From JAADHY01 sp964428935 (GTDB lineage Bacteria; Planctomycetota; Planctomycetia; Planctomycetales; Planctomycetaceae), in contig CAYSAG010000343.1 of the NCBI GenBank assembly GCA_964428935.1, positions 1-5,373 of the forward strand: a DNA stretch of 5,373 bases. The letters are read 5' to 3'. Each line of letters begins with the position of its first letter. Position 1 is the first letter of the stretch. The notes beneath the pieces were generated by a model. That model ran no database searches and was not told where the DNA came from. It saw only the letters and a list, made by a program, of their open reading frames with translations. Shown here piece after piece: positions 1-5,373 of the stretch. The translations under genes and the position numbers were made by a program.

Positions 1-223
1 TTTTTTTTCGAAGTGTTCACCGACGCTGCGGCGGCGGAGCGGCTTCGACGCAATGTCGGCTCCACGCCAAACTCGCGCCGCGGGCTTTTCACCGTCGCAA
101 AGCTTTCAGGAAGGCGGCCGTTCGTCCGCCGGTCGGTGGAAAGGTGCGTCGTTGGTCCGAAAGGGGAAAGCCAGTGGGCTCACCCGTCCTTCTGGGGCGG
201 TCTGGTCCCCGCGTGCGTCGGTC
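1..223. other. Gene-free 3' flank of the flavoprotein gene
   Basis: This stretch lies downstream of the flavoprotein stop codon. Open frames crossing it are arrhythmic or run antisense to the real gene, and none resembles a known family. A run of eight T lies at the very left edge (positions 1-8), but its context is cut off. I see no convincing rho-independent terminator: the short GC-rich inverted repeats here are not followed by a T-run on the minus strand. Confidence 0.5.
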
Positions 224-1354
224 TCACGCTCCGTCGTCCAAGCGCAGCGGCCCCTGGTCAACGTGCAGAAACCAATGGTCCAGCACGACGCGGCGGGCAA
301 ACCAAGCAGAGGGAAGAAGCCAGCGAGCCGCCAGTTGTACCAGCCGTTCCGGTAGCCAGTCGGAAACCGCCCACGCACGCGGTCGACCGAAGCGTCGCAC
401 GACGGCTTCGGCGTAGGGCTGCAGGTGTTCTTCGCCGTAGCGACCGTCCGCTTTCAGAATTGTCTCGGCGGCCAGCAGGCCCGACTCGACTGCCGGCCGA
501 ATGCCTTCACCGCTTTGTGGGTACGCCAACCCGGCCGCGTCGCCAACAAGCAGGACGGCGTCCCCCACCAGCTTCGGCACGACCCGCTCGTACAGCTGGT
601 AGGCGTGTCCGTGAAAACGCGGCAGCTCGACCGGCACGCCGCGCCCGCGCCGCAAGAACTCACAGAACCGTTCGACGTGCTCCGACAGCCGCTCGTGCCG
701 AACCCGCCCCAGGCCGACGTTGAGAAAGTCGCCCTTTCGCACGCACCAGCCGTAGCCTTGCAAGTCCGGGCAGAAGAAGATTTCCGGCACGGCCGGGTCG
801 GTCGGTAGGTCCTCAAGCTGCTCGCCGGGCACACGGAACTCCACTTCCTGCGCCGCGACGACCGAAGCGGCTGGCGACCGGCGAGCTCCCAGCAGTCGAG
901 CGACCGGGCAAAAGTGACCGCCCGCCCCGACCAGCACCTTTGCCCGAAACCGACCGTTGACCACCCAGCCGTCCGACGTTCGCTCGAGCTGCCGGACGGC
1001 CGTCTCCTGAAAGCACGGCACACCGCTCCGCTGACCCAAGTAGTCGTCGAACTCGCAGCGACGAATGCCGTAGCTGACCGTCCGACCGTAGGGGACCACC
1101 GTGTCGGCGCCGTCAATCAGACCGACACGAAAGCCTGTAAACGGCTGGAGAGTTCGCCCGCCGGCCCGGTAGTCGTCCAAGTCCAACTGCAAGCAGTCGA
1201 CTACGGCCGGAGTAATCCAGCCGGCGCACACTTTGTCGCGCGGAAAGCGGCTTTTGTCGACCAGCGCGACGCTCAGCCCGGCCCGCTTCAGCCGCCAGGC
1301 ACAGCTCGCCCCCGCCGGCCCCGCCCCCACAATCAACACGTCGTAGTTCAGCAC
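224..1354 (-). CDS. Geranylgeranyl-reductase-type FAD-dependent oxidoreductase
   Basis: 376-residue flavoprotein of the geranylgeranyl reductase / p-hydroxybenzoate-hydroxylase-like superfamily. Seen in the sequence: an N-terminal Rossmann FAD-binding loop GAGPAG at residues 10-15 ending at acidic D33; the family hallmark FPRDKVCAGW at 37-46, including the conserved Cys43; a central VGAGGHFCPVAR segment at 142-153, where relatives have a GADG-type motif; and the second FAD motif VGDAAG at 270-275 followed by SGEGI at 281-285. Family members typically saturate isoprenoid or other lipid double bonds using reduced flavin; the substrate here cannot be read from sequence. The start is GTG, placing the Rossmann strand at the usual distance from the N-terminus; no other start is attractive. 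Its ribosome-binding site is weak, as expected for a gene translated downstream in an operon. It begins 17 bp after the Cfa stop on the same strand, so co-transcription is likely. Length is slightly short for the family but all FAD motifs are present. A FAD-dependent hydroxylase or halogenase is the main alternative. Confidence 0.9.
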   Translation of the reverse strand: MLNYDVLIVGAGPAGASCAWRLKRAGLSVALVDKSRFPRDKVCAGWITPAVVDCLQLDLDDYRAGGRTLQPFTGFRVGLIDGADTVVPYGRTVSYGIRRCEFDDYLGQRSGVPCFQETAVRQLERTSDGWVVNGRFRAKVLVGAGGHFCPVARLLGARRSPAASVVAAQEVEFRVPGEQLEDLPTDPAVPEIFFCPDLQGYGWCVRKGDFLNVGLGRVRHERLSEHVERFCEFLRRGRGVPVELPRFHGHAYQLYERVVPKLVGDAVLLVGDAAGLAYPQSGEGIRPAVESGLLAAETILKADGRYGEEHLQPYAEAVVRRFGRPRAWAVSDWLPERLVQLAARWLLPSAWFARRVVLDHWFLHVDQGPLRLDDGA

Positions 1355-1371
1355 TCTTCGCCCCGGTTCGC

Positions 1372-2697
1372 CTACTCAGCTCGGTAAAGATGCTCCCGCG
1401 TCCACGGAATGTTGTTGTTCTGCGGGTGAGCGAACACGACTTGGAACAACTGCAGCGTGCCGGCCCGGAAAGCGGCAATCGACGCGGACAAGTACAACCG
1501 CCACATGCGAACGAAGCGGTCGTCGAACATGTCGCGAATGAACTCGACGTGGTCTTCAAACCGGGCGAGCCAATGCTCGAGCGTCCGGGCGTAGTGCAGT
1601 CGGAGGTTCTCGACGTCCAGCACCGAGAACTCCCAGCCCTCGAAAATGTCGGCCATTTGACGAAGGCTAGGCGGGTGTCCGCCCGGAAAGATTCGACGAG
1701 CCACCCAGGCGTTGATTGGGTAGGCCACGTTGCGACCAATGGAATGAATCAGGCCCAAGCCGTCCGGCTTCAAGCAACGGTGAATGACGTCGCCGAGCAA
1801 CCGGTAGTTTTCGGGCCCCACGTGCTCCAGCATGCCCACAGACACGAACTTGTCGTACGTGCCTTTGATGTTTCGCCAATCGTCTTCAATGAATTCCACT
1901 CGGTCGTCCAAGCCTTCGGCCTTCGCTCGCTCGCGTGCGTACGCGACCTGCTCGCGCGAAATGTTGTAAGCCTTGACGACGGCTCCGTACTTGCGAGCCA
2001 TGTGCAGAGCCAACGCGCCCCAGCCACAACCGGCTTCGACCACGTGGTCCCCCGGACGCAGGCAGACCTTCCGACACACGTGGTCCATTTTGGCCACTTG
2101 CGCCTCTTCCAGCGAGCAGTCCGGTCGCGGGAAGTAAGCGCAGGTGTAGACCATTTGCTCGTCCAGCCACAGCTTGTAGAAGTCGTTGCCCAAGTCGTAG
2201 TGGTGGTAAACGTTGTCCCGTGACCGCGACAGCGTGTTGCGTTGAATCCACCGGCGGACACGCCGCAACGTCCGCGTGAGCGGGTTCGACGCGCTGCGAG
2301 GCACAATTCGGTGAACGGCCTCCAAGAAGTCGACCAGTCCTCCCTCGACCTGAAGTCGTCCGTCGCTGAAAAGCTCGCCGAACTGCAAGTCCGGGTCGTA
2401 GGCCAACAGCCACAAGGCCGCCCGGTCTGCCAGCCGAACGCGAAACCGCGGTTCCGTCGCCGTCCTCAGCTCCTCGCCGTTCCACAGCACCACTGAAACC
2501 GGCAGCTGCGCAAAGGCGTCGACCATTCGTCGAGCGAGCCACCGGTCGGCCGCCGTGACCCGTCCGGCCTGCTCCGACAACGTCGGTTCCTGCTGCACAG
2601 GCAAGTCGGGCGTCACGGAAGACGGCTGTTGGAGCTCGGGCGAGGTGACCTTCTGGCGCGCGTCGGACCGTTCCAAATCGACGTTCAGGTCGCTCAT
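1372..2697 (-). CDS. cfa: Cyclopropane-fatty-acyl-phospholipid synthase family SAM methyltransferase
   Basis: 441-residue class I methyltransferase of the Cfa family, which transfers a methylene from S-adenosylmethionine to a cis double bond of membrane phospholipid acyl chains; related enzymes make methyl-branched chains. Seen: an N-terminal lipid-binding region to about residue 150; YHHYDLGNDFY at 164-174; YTCAYF at 184-189; SAM motif I VVEAGCGWG at 219-227; SVGMLEHVG at 286-294; LIHSIG at 316-321; IFPGG at 336-340; LHYART at 367-372; and a C-terminal AFRAGTLQLFQVVF at 409-422. The residues matching the E. coli bicarbonate site (C139, E239, H266, I268, Y317) all appear present, as C186, E291, H318, I320 and Y369. 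The ATG at 2697 is chosen because GGAGGAGG sits 7 nt upstream; the frame stays open to a GTG at 2778, but that 27-residue Gly/Pro-rich extension looks non-coding. Even so, it is about 60 residues longer than the 382-residue E. coli enzyme, mainly from a low-complexity N-terminus. First gene of a two-gene unit with the flavoprotein. The exact product (cyclopropane, methyl or methylene) is not decided by sequence. Confidence 0.93.
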   Translation of the reverse strand: MSDLNVDLERSDARQKVTSPELQQPSSVTPDLPVQQEPTLSEQAGRVTAADRWLARRMVDAFAQLPVSVVLWNGEELRTATEPRFRVRLADRAALWLLAYDPDLQFGELFSDGRLQVEGGLVDFLEAVHRIVPRSASNPLTRTLRRVRRWIQRNTLSRSRDNVYHHYDLGNDFYKLWLDEQMVYTCAYFPRPDCSLEEAQVAKMDHVCRKVCLRPGDHVVEAGCGWGALALHMARKYGAVVKAYNISREQVAYARERAKAEGLDDRVEFIEDDWRNIKGTYDKFVSVGMLEHVGPENYRLLGDVIHRCLKPDGLGLIHSIGRNVAYPINAWVARRIFPGGHPPSLRQMADIFEGWEFSVLDVENLRLHYARTLEHWLARFEDHVEFIRDMFDDRFVRMWRLYLSASIAAFRAGTLQLFQVVFAHPQNNNIPWTREHLYRAE

Positions 2698-2704
2698 GAC
2701 GTCT

Positions 2705-2712
2705 CCTCCTCC
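2705..2712 (-). promoter_or_regulatory. Strong Shine-Dalgarno of the cfa gene
   Basis: The minus strand reads GGAGGAGG ending 7 nt before the ATG at 2697. This is the strongest ribosome-binding site in the window and decides the start: the longer frame from the GTG at 2778 has no comparable site. Confidence 0.85.
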
Positions 2713-2765
2713 AACCACGTCGCCGCAAACCTGTGCCGGCCGACAGCCGTTCGCCCCATTCGATG

Positions 2766-2804
2766 CTGGAGGCCGCACGCGACCGCGGTGTGCAGAGCCT
2801 CCAG
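2766..2804 (-). promoter_or_regulatory. Stem-loop in the predicted cfa leader
   Basis: Perfect 8-bp inverted arms CTGGAGGC (2766-2773) and GCCTCCAG (2797-2804) enclose a second 4-bp helix, GCAC (2775-2778) with GTGC (2790-2793), separated by a 1-by-3 internal loop. It lies 68 nt upstream of the cfa ATG and downstream of the promoter-like site at 2836-2863, so it would sit in the 5' untranslated RNA. It matches no riboswitch class I can recognise. A DNA-level operator for a dimeric regulator is the alternative reading. Confidence 0.5.
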
Positions 2805-2835
2805 ACGCTGCCGACCCCCGCAGTCACTTGCCACT

Positions 2836-2863
2836 ATTATGCCGCCCCACCAAGGGGTTGCAA
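2836..2863 (-). promoter_or_regulatory. Promoter-like site for the cfa-flavoprotein unit
   Basis: On the minus strand a -35-like TTGCAA (2858-2863; 4 of 6 to TTGACA) and a -10-like CATAAT (2836-2841; 5 of 6 to TATAAT) are separated by 16 bp. The spacer contains a small inverted repeat, CCCC and GGGG around a 5-nt centre (2845-2857), which might be an operator. Transcription from here would leave a leader of about 130 nt before the cfa ATG. The site stands out as one of the few AT-rich spots in the intergenic region, but sigma-70-type consensus is only a rough guide in a GC-rich genome. Confidence 0.35.
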
Positions 2864-3022
2864 ACAGGAGGACGGCGCTGATGAATGTCGGCCGCTGCAG
2901 TTTTGGCAGTCGGGGCCGTAAGAGGTTCCTGGTCAGCAAACTTTGCGCCGACTCACGAGTTTCGGCCTACCGCCCCGTTTGCCAGACTTCGCCGCGACGC
3001 AAGCCCCCGCGGCCCAGTCTGC

Positions 3023-3040
3023 CGTCGCCAAGCGGCGACG
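3023..3040. repeat. Perfect 7-bp hairpin, 4-nt loop
   Basis: Arms CGTCGCC (3023-3029) and GGCGACG (3034-3040) flank AAGC. It lies about 90 bp after the PHP gene stop. No T-run follows on either strand, so it is not a canonical intrinsic terminator; it could stabilise the PHP mRNA 3' end or simply be GC-rich coincidence. Confidence 0.4.
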
Positions 3041-3109
3041 CGCAGTGGACGTAGCCGAATCTTGTCCCACTTGCCCTTCCGGCGCCGATTGCCCCGGCTC
3101 ACCAAACTC

Positions 3110-3124
3110 CCCGGCCAGCCCGGG
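3110..3124 (-). terminator. Weak terminator-like stem after the PHP gene
   Basis: Just downstream of the PHP stop, the minus strand forms a 5-bp all-GC stem (CCCGG with CCGGG) with a 5-nt loop, followed by GGAGTTTGG. The T-run is only three bases, so this is at best a weak intrinsic terminator. Confidence 0.22.
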
Positions 3125-3129
3125 TTAAT

Positions 3130-3978
3130 TCAGTTGCCCAGATGTTCACCGGCCGGCCGGACTGCCGGTTCCGCCGGCTGCAGCAGCCGCCGGAATTCGT
3201 CCACCGAGACCTCGTGCCGCTGTCGCTTCACAAAGTAACACACCCGCCCGTACCCGGCCTGCTCGACCAAGTCCAGCGCCTCGTGGAACAGCTCGCCCAC
3301 GCGCTCCGGCGTGTGAGCGTCGGAACCAATGACAACCGGAATCTGCCTGACCTGCATTTCCCGAAGCATGGCCGGAAACGGATTCATTTCGGGGTACGGC
3401 TTGTGCACGCCCGACGTGTTCACTTCCAGAGCCACACCGGTCGCCGCGACGCGGTCCAACGCCCGTCGAATGTCGTCCATCAGCTGCTCCGGGTGCCAAC
3501 TGGGCGGGTCGACAATTTTCACAATGTCCGGGTGCGCCAGGCACTCGAACAGCCCGGTCTCGGCCGAATCACCCAACAGACGAAAGTAGGTCTGGTAGAA
3601 AGCTCGTGGGTCGCTCGGGTCCGCCAACTGCCGAAACTCCGCCAACTGCGGGTGCACGGAACCAATGACGTAGTCGAAAGGCCAAGAGCTCAGCTGCCGC
3701 TCCAACCACGCTTCGTACCCTGGGAAGTAGTCCGCCTCCAGCCCCAGCCGCACGTCCAGACGACCGGCGAACGCATCGGCCGCACGCTGAACCATTTCGA
3801 CGTACTGGCTCAACTGGTCTGGTGCCATTCGGACGCCGCTGGCAAAGCCGTCCGGCATTGGATTGTGACACGTGACCACCAGTCCGCGCAGGCCGCGTCG
3901 CAACGCGACGTCGGCGTACTGTTCCGGCTCGCCGACGGCGTGCTTACAAAGCGGCGTGTGGACGTGGGTTTCGTACAT
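3130..3978 (-). CDS. PHP-domain phosphoesterase, HisJ/HisK-type histidinol-phosphatase
   Basis: 282-residue PHP (polymerase and histidinol phosphatase) domain protein. Metal-ligand motifs are all present: HVH at residues 5-7 followed by LCKH with His13; His38 in TCHNP; Glu81 in GLEADY; His109 in GSVHP; His149 and Asp151 in AHPD; and SDAH at 219-222. This order and the length match the HisJ/HisK family, which hydrolyses L-histidinol phosphate to histidinol in histidine biosynthesis using a multinuclear metal centre in the cytoplasm. The ATG at 3978 is chosen because family members begin almost directly with the HxH motif. The frame stays open to a GTG at 4143, but those 55 residues resemble nothing familiar; the ribosome-binding site before 3978 is also weak, so the start is less certain than the function. 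No other histidine gene is adjacent, so it may be a stand-alone unit. Other PHP phosphatases or nucleases act on different phosphate esters, so the substrate remains inferred. Confidence 0.87.
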   Translation of the reverse strand: MYETHVHTPLCKHAVGEPEQYADVALRRGLRGLVVTCHNPMPDGFASGVRMAPDQLSQYVEMVQRAADAFAGRLDVRLGLEADYFPGYEAWLERQLSSWPFDYVIGSVHPQLAEFRQLADPSDPRAFYQTYFRLLGDSAETGLFECLAHPDIVKIVDPPSWHPEQLMDDIRRALDRVAATGVALEVNTSGVHKPYPEMNPFPAMLREMQVRQIPVVIGSDAHTPERVGELFHEALDLVEQAGYGRVCYFVKRQRHEVSVDEFRRLLQPAEPAVRPAGEHLGN

Positions 3979-4143
3979 TCGACCGTCGCCGATTCTTGCG
4001 TGCTGTCCTGCTTCCAAACAGCGAGACGAGACTGTTCGCGGAAAGCCCGGGCCCCAATGCTGCACGAGCCGCTCGGCAGGTGTGCCTGTCCGGCTGGCTT
4101 GTCGCGCGTCGGGGTAGAGCCGCTGCCAAAACCCGGCGTTCAC

Positions 4144-4628
4144 TCAGACCGCCGACTCGCCGGCGCCGCCTCCAACAGCGAAGCGAACCACGGTCCGGCA
4201 GCGACTGCTCGGCCTCAAACCGAGAACACGAGACTGCGTTCGGCCGGCGAGCTCACAACCGCACTCGGCTCCCGAACCTGGGCCGCCAATTCTAGCGGTC
4301 CGACTCCATGTGCCAAGGCTCGACCTTCGCGCGGCGTGGACTTCTCGACCGTCCGGCAAGCACACCGCGTACGTTCGAAGACAGCGACCACCGACGAGCC
4401 GAACGGGTCGCCCGCGTCCCTTGCGGCGCAGCGAGCTTTCGTCCGGCCGTTCGCTTTGCGGCGCAGGGTCTCGGGCCGAATGCCGGCTCGTCGGCGAAAG
4501 GCCGTCGCTGGCACTGGGGCCGGCCAGCACGGACCGTTCGACGACCTCACCGGTTGACCGGCCAAATTCGCGTCAGAAGGAGCAAGCAAAGGAGCCCGAA
4601 CGCAGCGTCGAGGAAAAACTGTGATTGT
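4144..4628. other. Stretch without a supportable intact gene; possible decayed ORF
   Basis: The minus strand has two overlapping frames of about 125 codons (4144-4530 and 4215-4589). Neither has a good start or a clear family match. Fragments in them, such as RRRAGIRPETLRRK in one frame and YAVCLPDGREVH in the other, are faintly like the helix-turn-helix and 'LPDGR' segments of the small accessory ORF of IS66 elements. Reading them as one gene needs a frameshift near 4380. The long plus-strand frame through this stretch is antisense to the PHP gene and looks like a GC-rich shadow. Confidence 0.3.
4289..4316 (-). promoter_or_regulatory. Promoter-like site upstream of the PHP gene
   Basis: The minus strand reads TTGGCA (4311-4316; 5 of 6 to TTGACA), 16 bp, then TAGAAT (4289-4294; 5 of 6 to TATAAT). 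It is the best sigma-70-like pair I see upstream of the PHP gene. It would imply a leader of about 300 nt to the ATG at 3978, which is long and lowers confidence. Confidence 0.3.
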
Positions 4629-5264
4629 TTACCGCGCTGAAACCGGGAGGAGGAGTGGGTTTGGGGAGGTGAGCCGGTCGTGGAGGAAGCGGTTGGGGGA
4701 GAGGCCGCGTTGGACGCACACTCGTGCGGTGCCGGCTCGAACGCCGACAGCCAACAACAAGCCGGAGCGGAGGTCGAGGTCTCTCGCCCGTCGACTCCCA
4801 AAAGTTTGGTTCCGAGCCACGTCCGGTTGCCGCCCCACACCTTCCGGTTCACCACCGCCGGACGAAGCCACCATTCCGCCTCCCCGTGGGCGCCTCAAGC
4901 CGTCGATCGTACAACCCAATCTGGCGGAGCGAACGCCCGGTCGCCTCGGTCGAACTCCACGCCGTCCAGCCAGCGGGCTCTGCACGTGTCCGAGAAGGTC
5001 CGCCTCGGCGCGGTCGAACGGCCGTGTCCTTCAAGGTGCTGGAACAAGACAAAAATTGAGGCCAACCCGCTCGCTGTCTGCGTACCGCTTCCGCCGTCCC
5101 ACCAAACACTGCCTCAACTGCTCGCCCTGCTCACGCAGCTGCTCCGCCGAGACCTCGCCCCGCAGCCAACGGTCCCGCCACCGGAGCCCCTCTTGCAACA
5201 GCCGTTTCACCCCGCGCGCAAACCGAGCGGCTCCGGGTGGCAATGACGCAATCAGCTCCCGGCA
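4629..5264 (-). pseudogene. Frameshifted IS66-type transposase remnant (C-terminal part)
   Basis: Three consecutive minus-strand segments resemble the C-terminal half of IS66-family transposases, but only with frame changes. From 5264 to 5031 one frame gives an Arg-rich helical stretch with RFARGVKRLL and RYADSERVGL, like the region before the last catalytic block; it ends at a TGA (5031-5033). A second frame, about 5040-4800, carries AEWWLRPAVVNRKVWGGNRT (around 4820-4880), very like the signature after the catalytic Glu in this family (NNxAERALRPAVVNRKxxGGNRT), and has an in-frame TGA at 4895-4897. The first frame then resumes at about 4790-4629 with GLSPNRFLHDRLTSPNP, resembling the family C-terminus, and stops at a TAA. 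At least two frameshifts and one nonsense codon make it non-functional. The N-terminal part is absent or lies beyond the hairpin array that abuts it at 5265. The family call rests on remembered consensus, not on a search. Confidence 0.6.
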
Positions 5265-5298
5265 CCGGAAGGCCCCGCTCTGTGGTGGCCGCTTCCGG
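5265..5298. repeat. Hairpin repeat unit A
   Basis: Outer arms CCGGAA (5265-5270) and TTCCGG (5293-5298) plus inner GGCC (5271-5274) and GGCC (5287-5290) form a 34-nt inverted repeat. The loop contains CTCTGT, shared with unit C. The inner stem has mismatches, so this unit is more degraded than the others. It directly abuts the transposase remnant. Confidence 0.6.
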
Positions 5299-5322
5299 AC
5301 GCGAGAGACCGCGTCCCTCCGG
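5295..5322 (-). repeat. Hairpin repeat unit B (inverted orientation)
   Basis: A perfect 7-bp stem, GGACGCG (5297-5303) with CGCGTCC (5310-5316), around a 6-nt loop. Read on the minus strand it starts CCGGAGGGACGCG, matching the CCGGAGGG lead of units C and D, so it lies head-to-head with unit C. Its arm sequence differs from C and D while pairing is kept. Confidence 0.65.
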
Positions 5323-5348
5323 AGGGCCACGCTCTGTCGTGGCCGCCC
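5319..5348 (+). repeat. Hairpin repeat unit C
   Basis: CCGGAGG followed by a perfect 7-bp stem, GGCCACG (5325-5331) and CGTGGCC (5338-5344), with loop CTCTGT. Unit D repeats it 30 bp further on with a single base change in the loop. Confidence 0.75.
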
Positions 5349-5373
5349 CCGGAGGGCCACGCTCCGTCGTGGC
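5349..5373 (+). repeat. Hairpin repeat unit D (cut by window end)
   Basis: Direct repeat of unit C: CCGGAGG, arm GGCCACG (5355-5361), loop CTCCGT, then CGTGGC, with the last base of the arm beyond the window. The array probably continues to the right. Confidence 0.75.

Larger units (their letters stand above)
2698..3129. other. 432-bp intergenic region between the PHP gene and cfa
   Basis: No gene is supported here. Reading frames on both strands are short, lack ribosome-binding sites or use poor starts, and resemble no family I know. The region holds, from high to low coordinates: a GC-rich stem just after the PHP stop, a 7-bp perfect hairpin, a promoter-like pair, an 8-bp-arm inverted repeat in the predicted cfa leader, and the cfa Shine-Dalgarno. 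Its size and content fit a control region for the cfa-flavoprotein unit. Confidence 0.6.

Noticed and set aside
13..723. 236-codon open frame on the plus strand
   Set aside because: It is antisense to the flavoprotein gene, and its product is a low-complexity Arg/Pro/Ala sequence with no domain.
1390..2223. 277-codon open frame on the plus strand
   Set aside because: It is wholly antisense to the Cfa coding region, whose motifs are unambiguous.
2698..2778. 27-residue N-terminal extension of Cfa from a GTG at 2778
   Set aside because: The strong Shine-Dalgarno at 2705-2712 sits exactly before the ATG at 2697, and the extension overlaps the leader stem-loop and is Gly/Pro-rich.
2694..2939. 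81-codon minus-strand frame whose TGA overlaps the cfa ATG (ATGA)
   Set aside because: The overlap looks like translational coupling, but the frame starts with TTG, has no good ribosome-binding site, contains the promoter-like site inside it, and resembles no protein. The stop overlap is most simply chance within GGAGGAGGAGACGTCATGA.
3142..4557. 471-codon open frame on the plus strand
   Set aside because: It runs antisense to the PHP gene for most of its length, its translation is rich in Arg, Val and Gln without family motifs, and the opposite strand shows a complete set of PHP ligands. This is a typical GC-rich shadow frame.
4550..4561. Short inverted repeat CCGGT-TG-ACCGG as a possible IS end
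   Set aside because: Five-base arms with a 2-nt centre are expected by chance in this composition, and no matching partner end or target duplication is seen.
5265..5360. Coding start of the transposase fragment inside the repeats
   Set aside because: The first 30 or so codons of that open frame are simply translated hairpin repeats, so the coding remnant is taken to begin at about 5264.
5265..5373. CRISPR array
   Set aside because: The units are short, of different orientation and arm sequence, and have no unique spacers between identical direct repeats; they are hairpin repeats.

Overview
This 5.4-kb, GC-rich (by eye about 60-65 %) window carries three intact protein genes, all on the minus strand, plus one decayed transposase and a small repeat array. 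The gene types, the high GC content, and a tandem hairpin-repeat array with CCGG-flanked units of a kind I associate with planctomycete intergenic DNA suggest a planctomycete (Pirellulales-like). That placement is inference; nothing in the window proves it.

Reading along the minus strand (high to low coordinates): (i) 5265-5373 is an array of four hairpin units punctuated by CCGG, partly head-to-head. (ii) 4629-5264 is a frameshifted remnant of an IS66-type transposase; its C-terminal signature is readable only by changing frames. (iii) 4144-4628 has no convincing intact gene; it holds a promoter-like site and perhaps another decayed ORF. (iv) 3130-3978 encodes a PHP-family phosphoesterase of the HisJ/HisK histidinol-phosphatase type with its metal-ligand motifs intact. 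(v) 2698-3129 is an intergenic region with two clear inverted repeats, a promoter-like site and a very strong Shine-Dalgarno sequence. (vi) 1372-2697 encodes a cyclopropane-fatty-acyl-phospholipid synthase (Cfa) family methyltransferase with the five bicarbonate-site residues known from the E. coli enzyme. (vii) 224-1354 encodes a geranylgeranyl-reductase-type FAD oxidoreductase, 17 bp after the cfa stop. (viii) 1-223 shows no gene I can support.

The cfa and flavoprotein genes form a tight pair, almost certainly one transcript, and together suggest lipid-tail modification: SAM-dependent methylation or cyclopropanation of an unsaturated acyl chain, with a flavin enzyme reducing a double bond in the same or a related lipid. 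The PHP gene looks like an independent unit for histidine biosynthesis. The most unusual non-coding signals are the hairpin array at the right edge, where arm sequences differ between units while pairing is kept, and an 8-bp-arm stem-loop in the predicted cfa leader. I see no CRISPR array, tRNA, rRNA or recognisable defence system.
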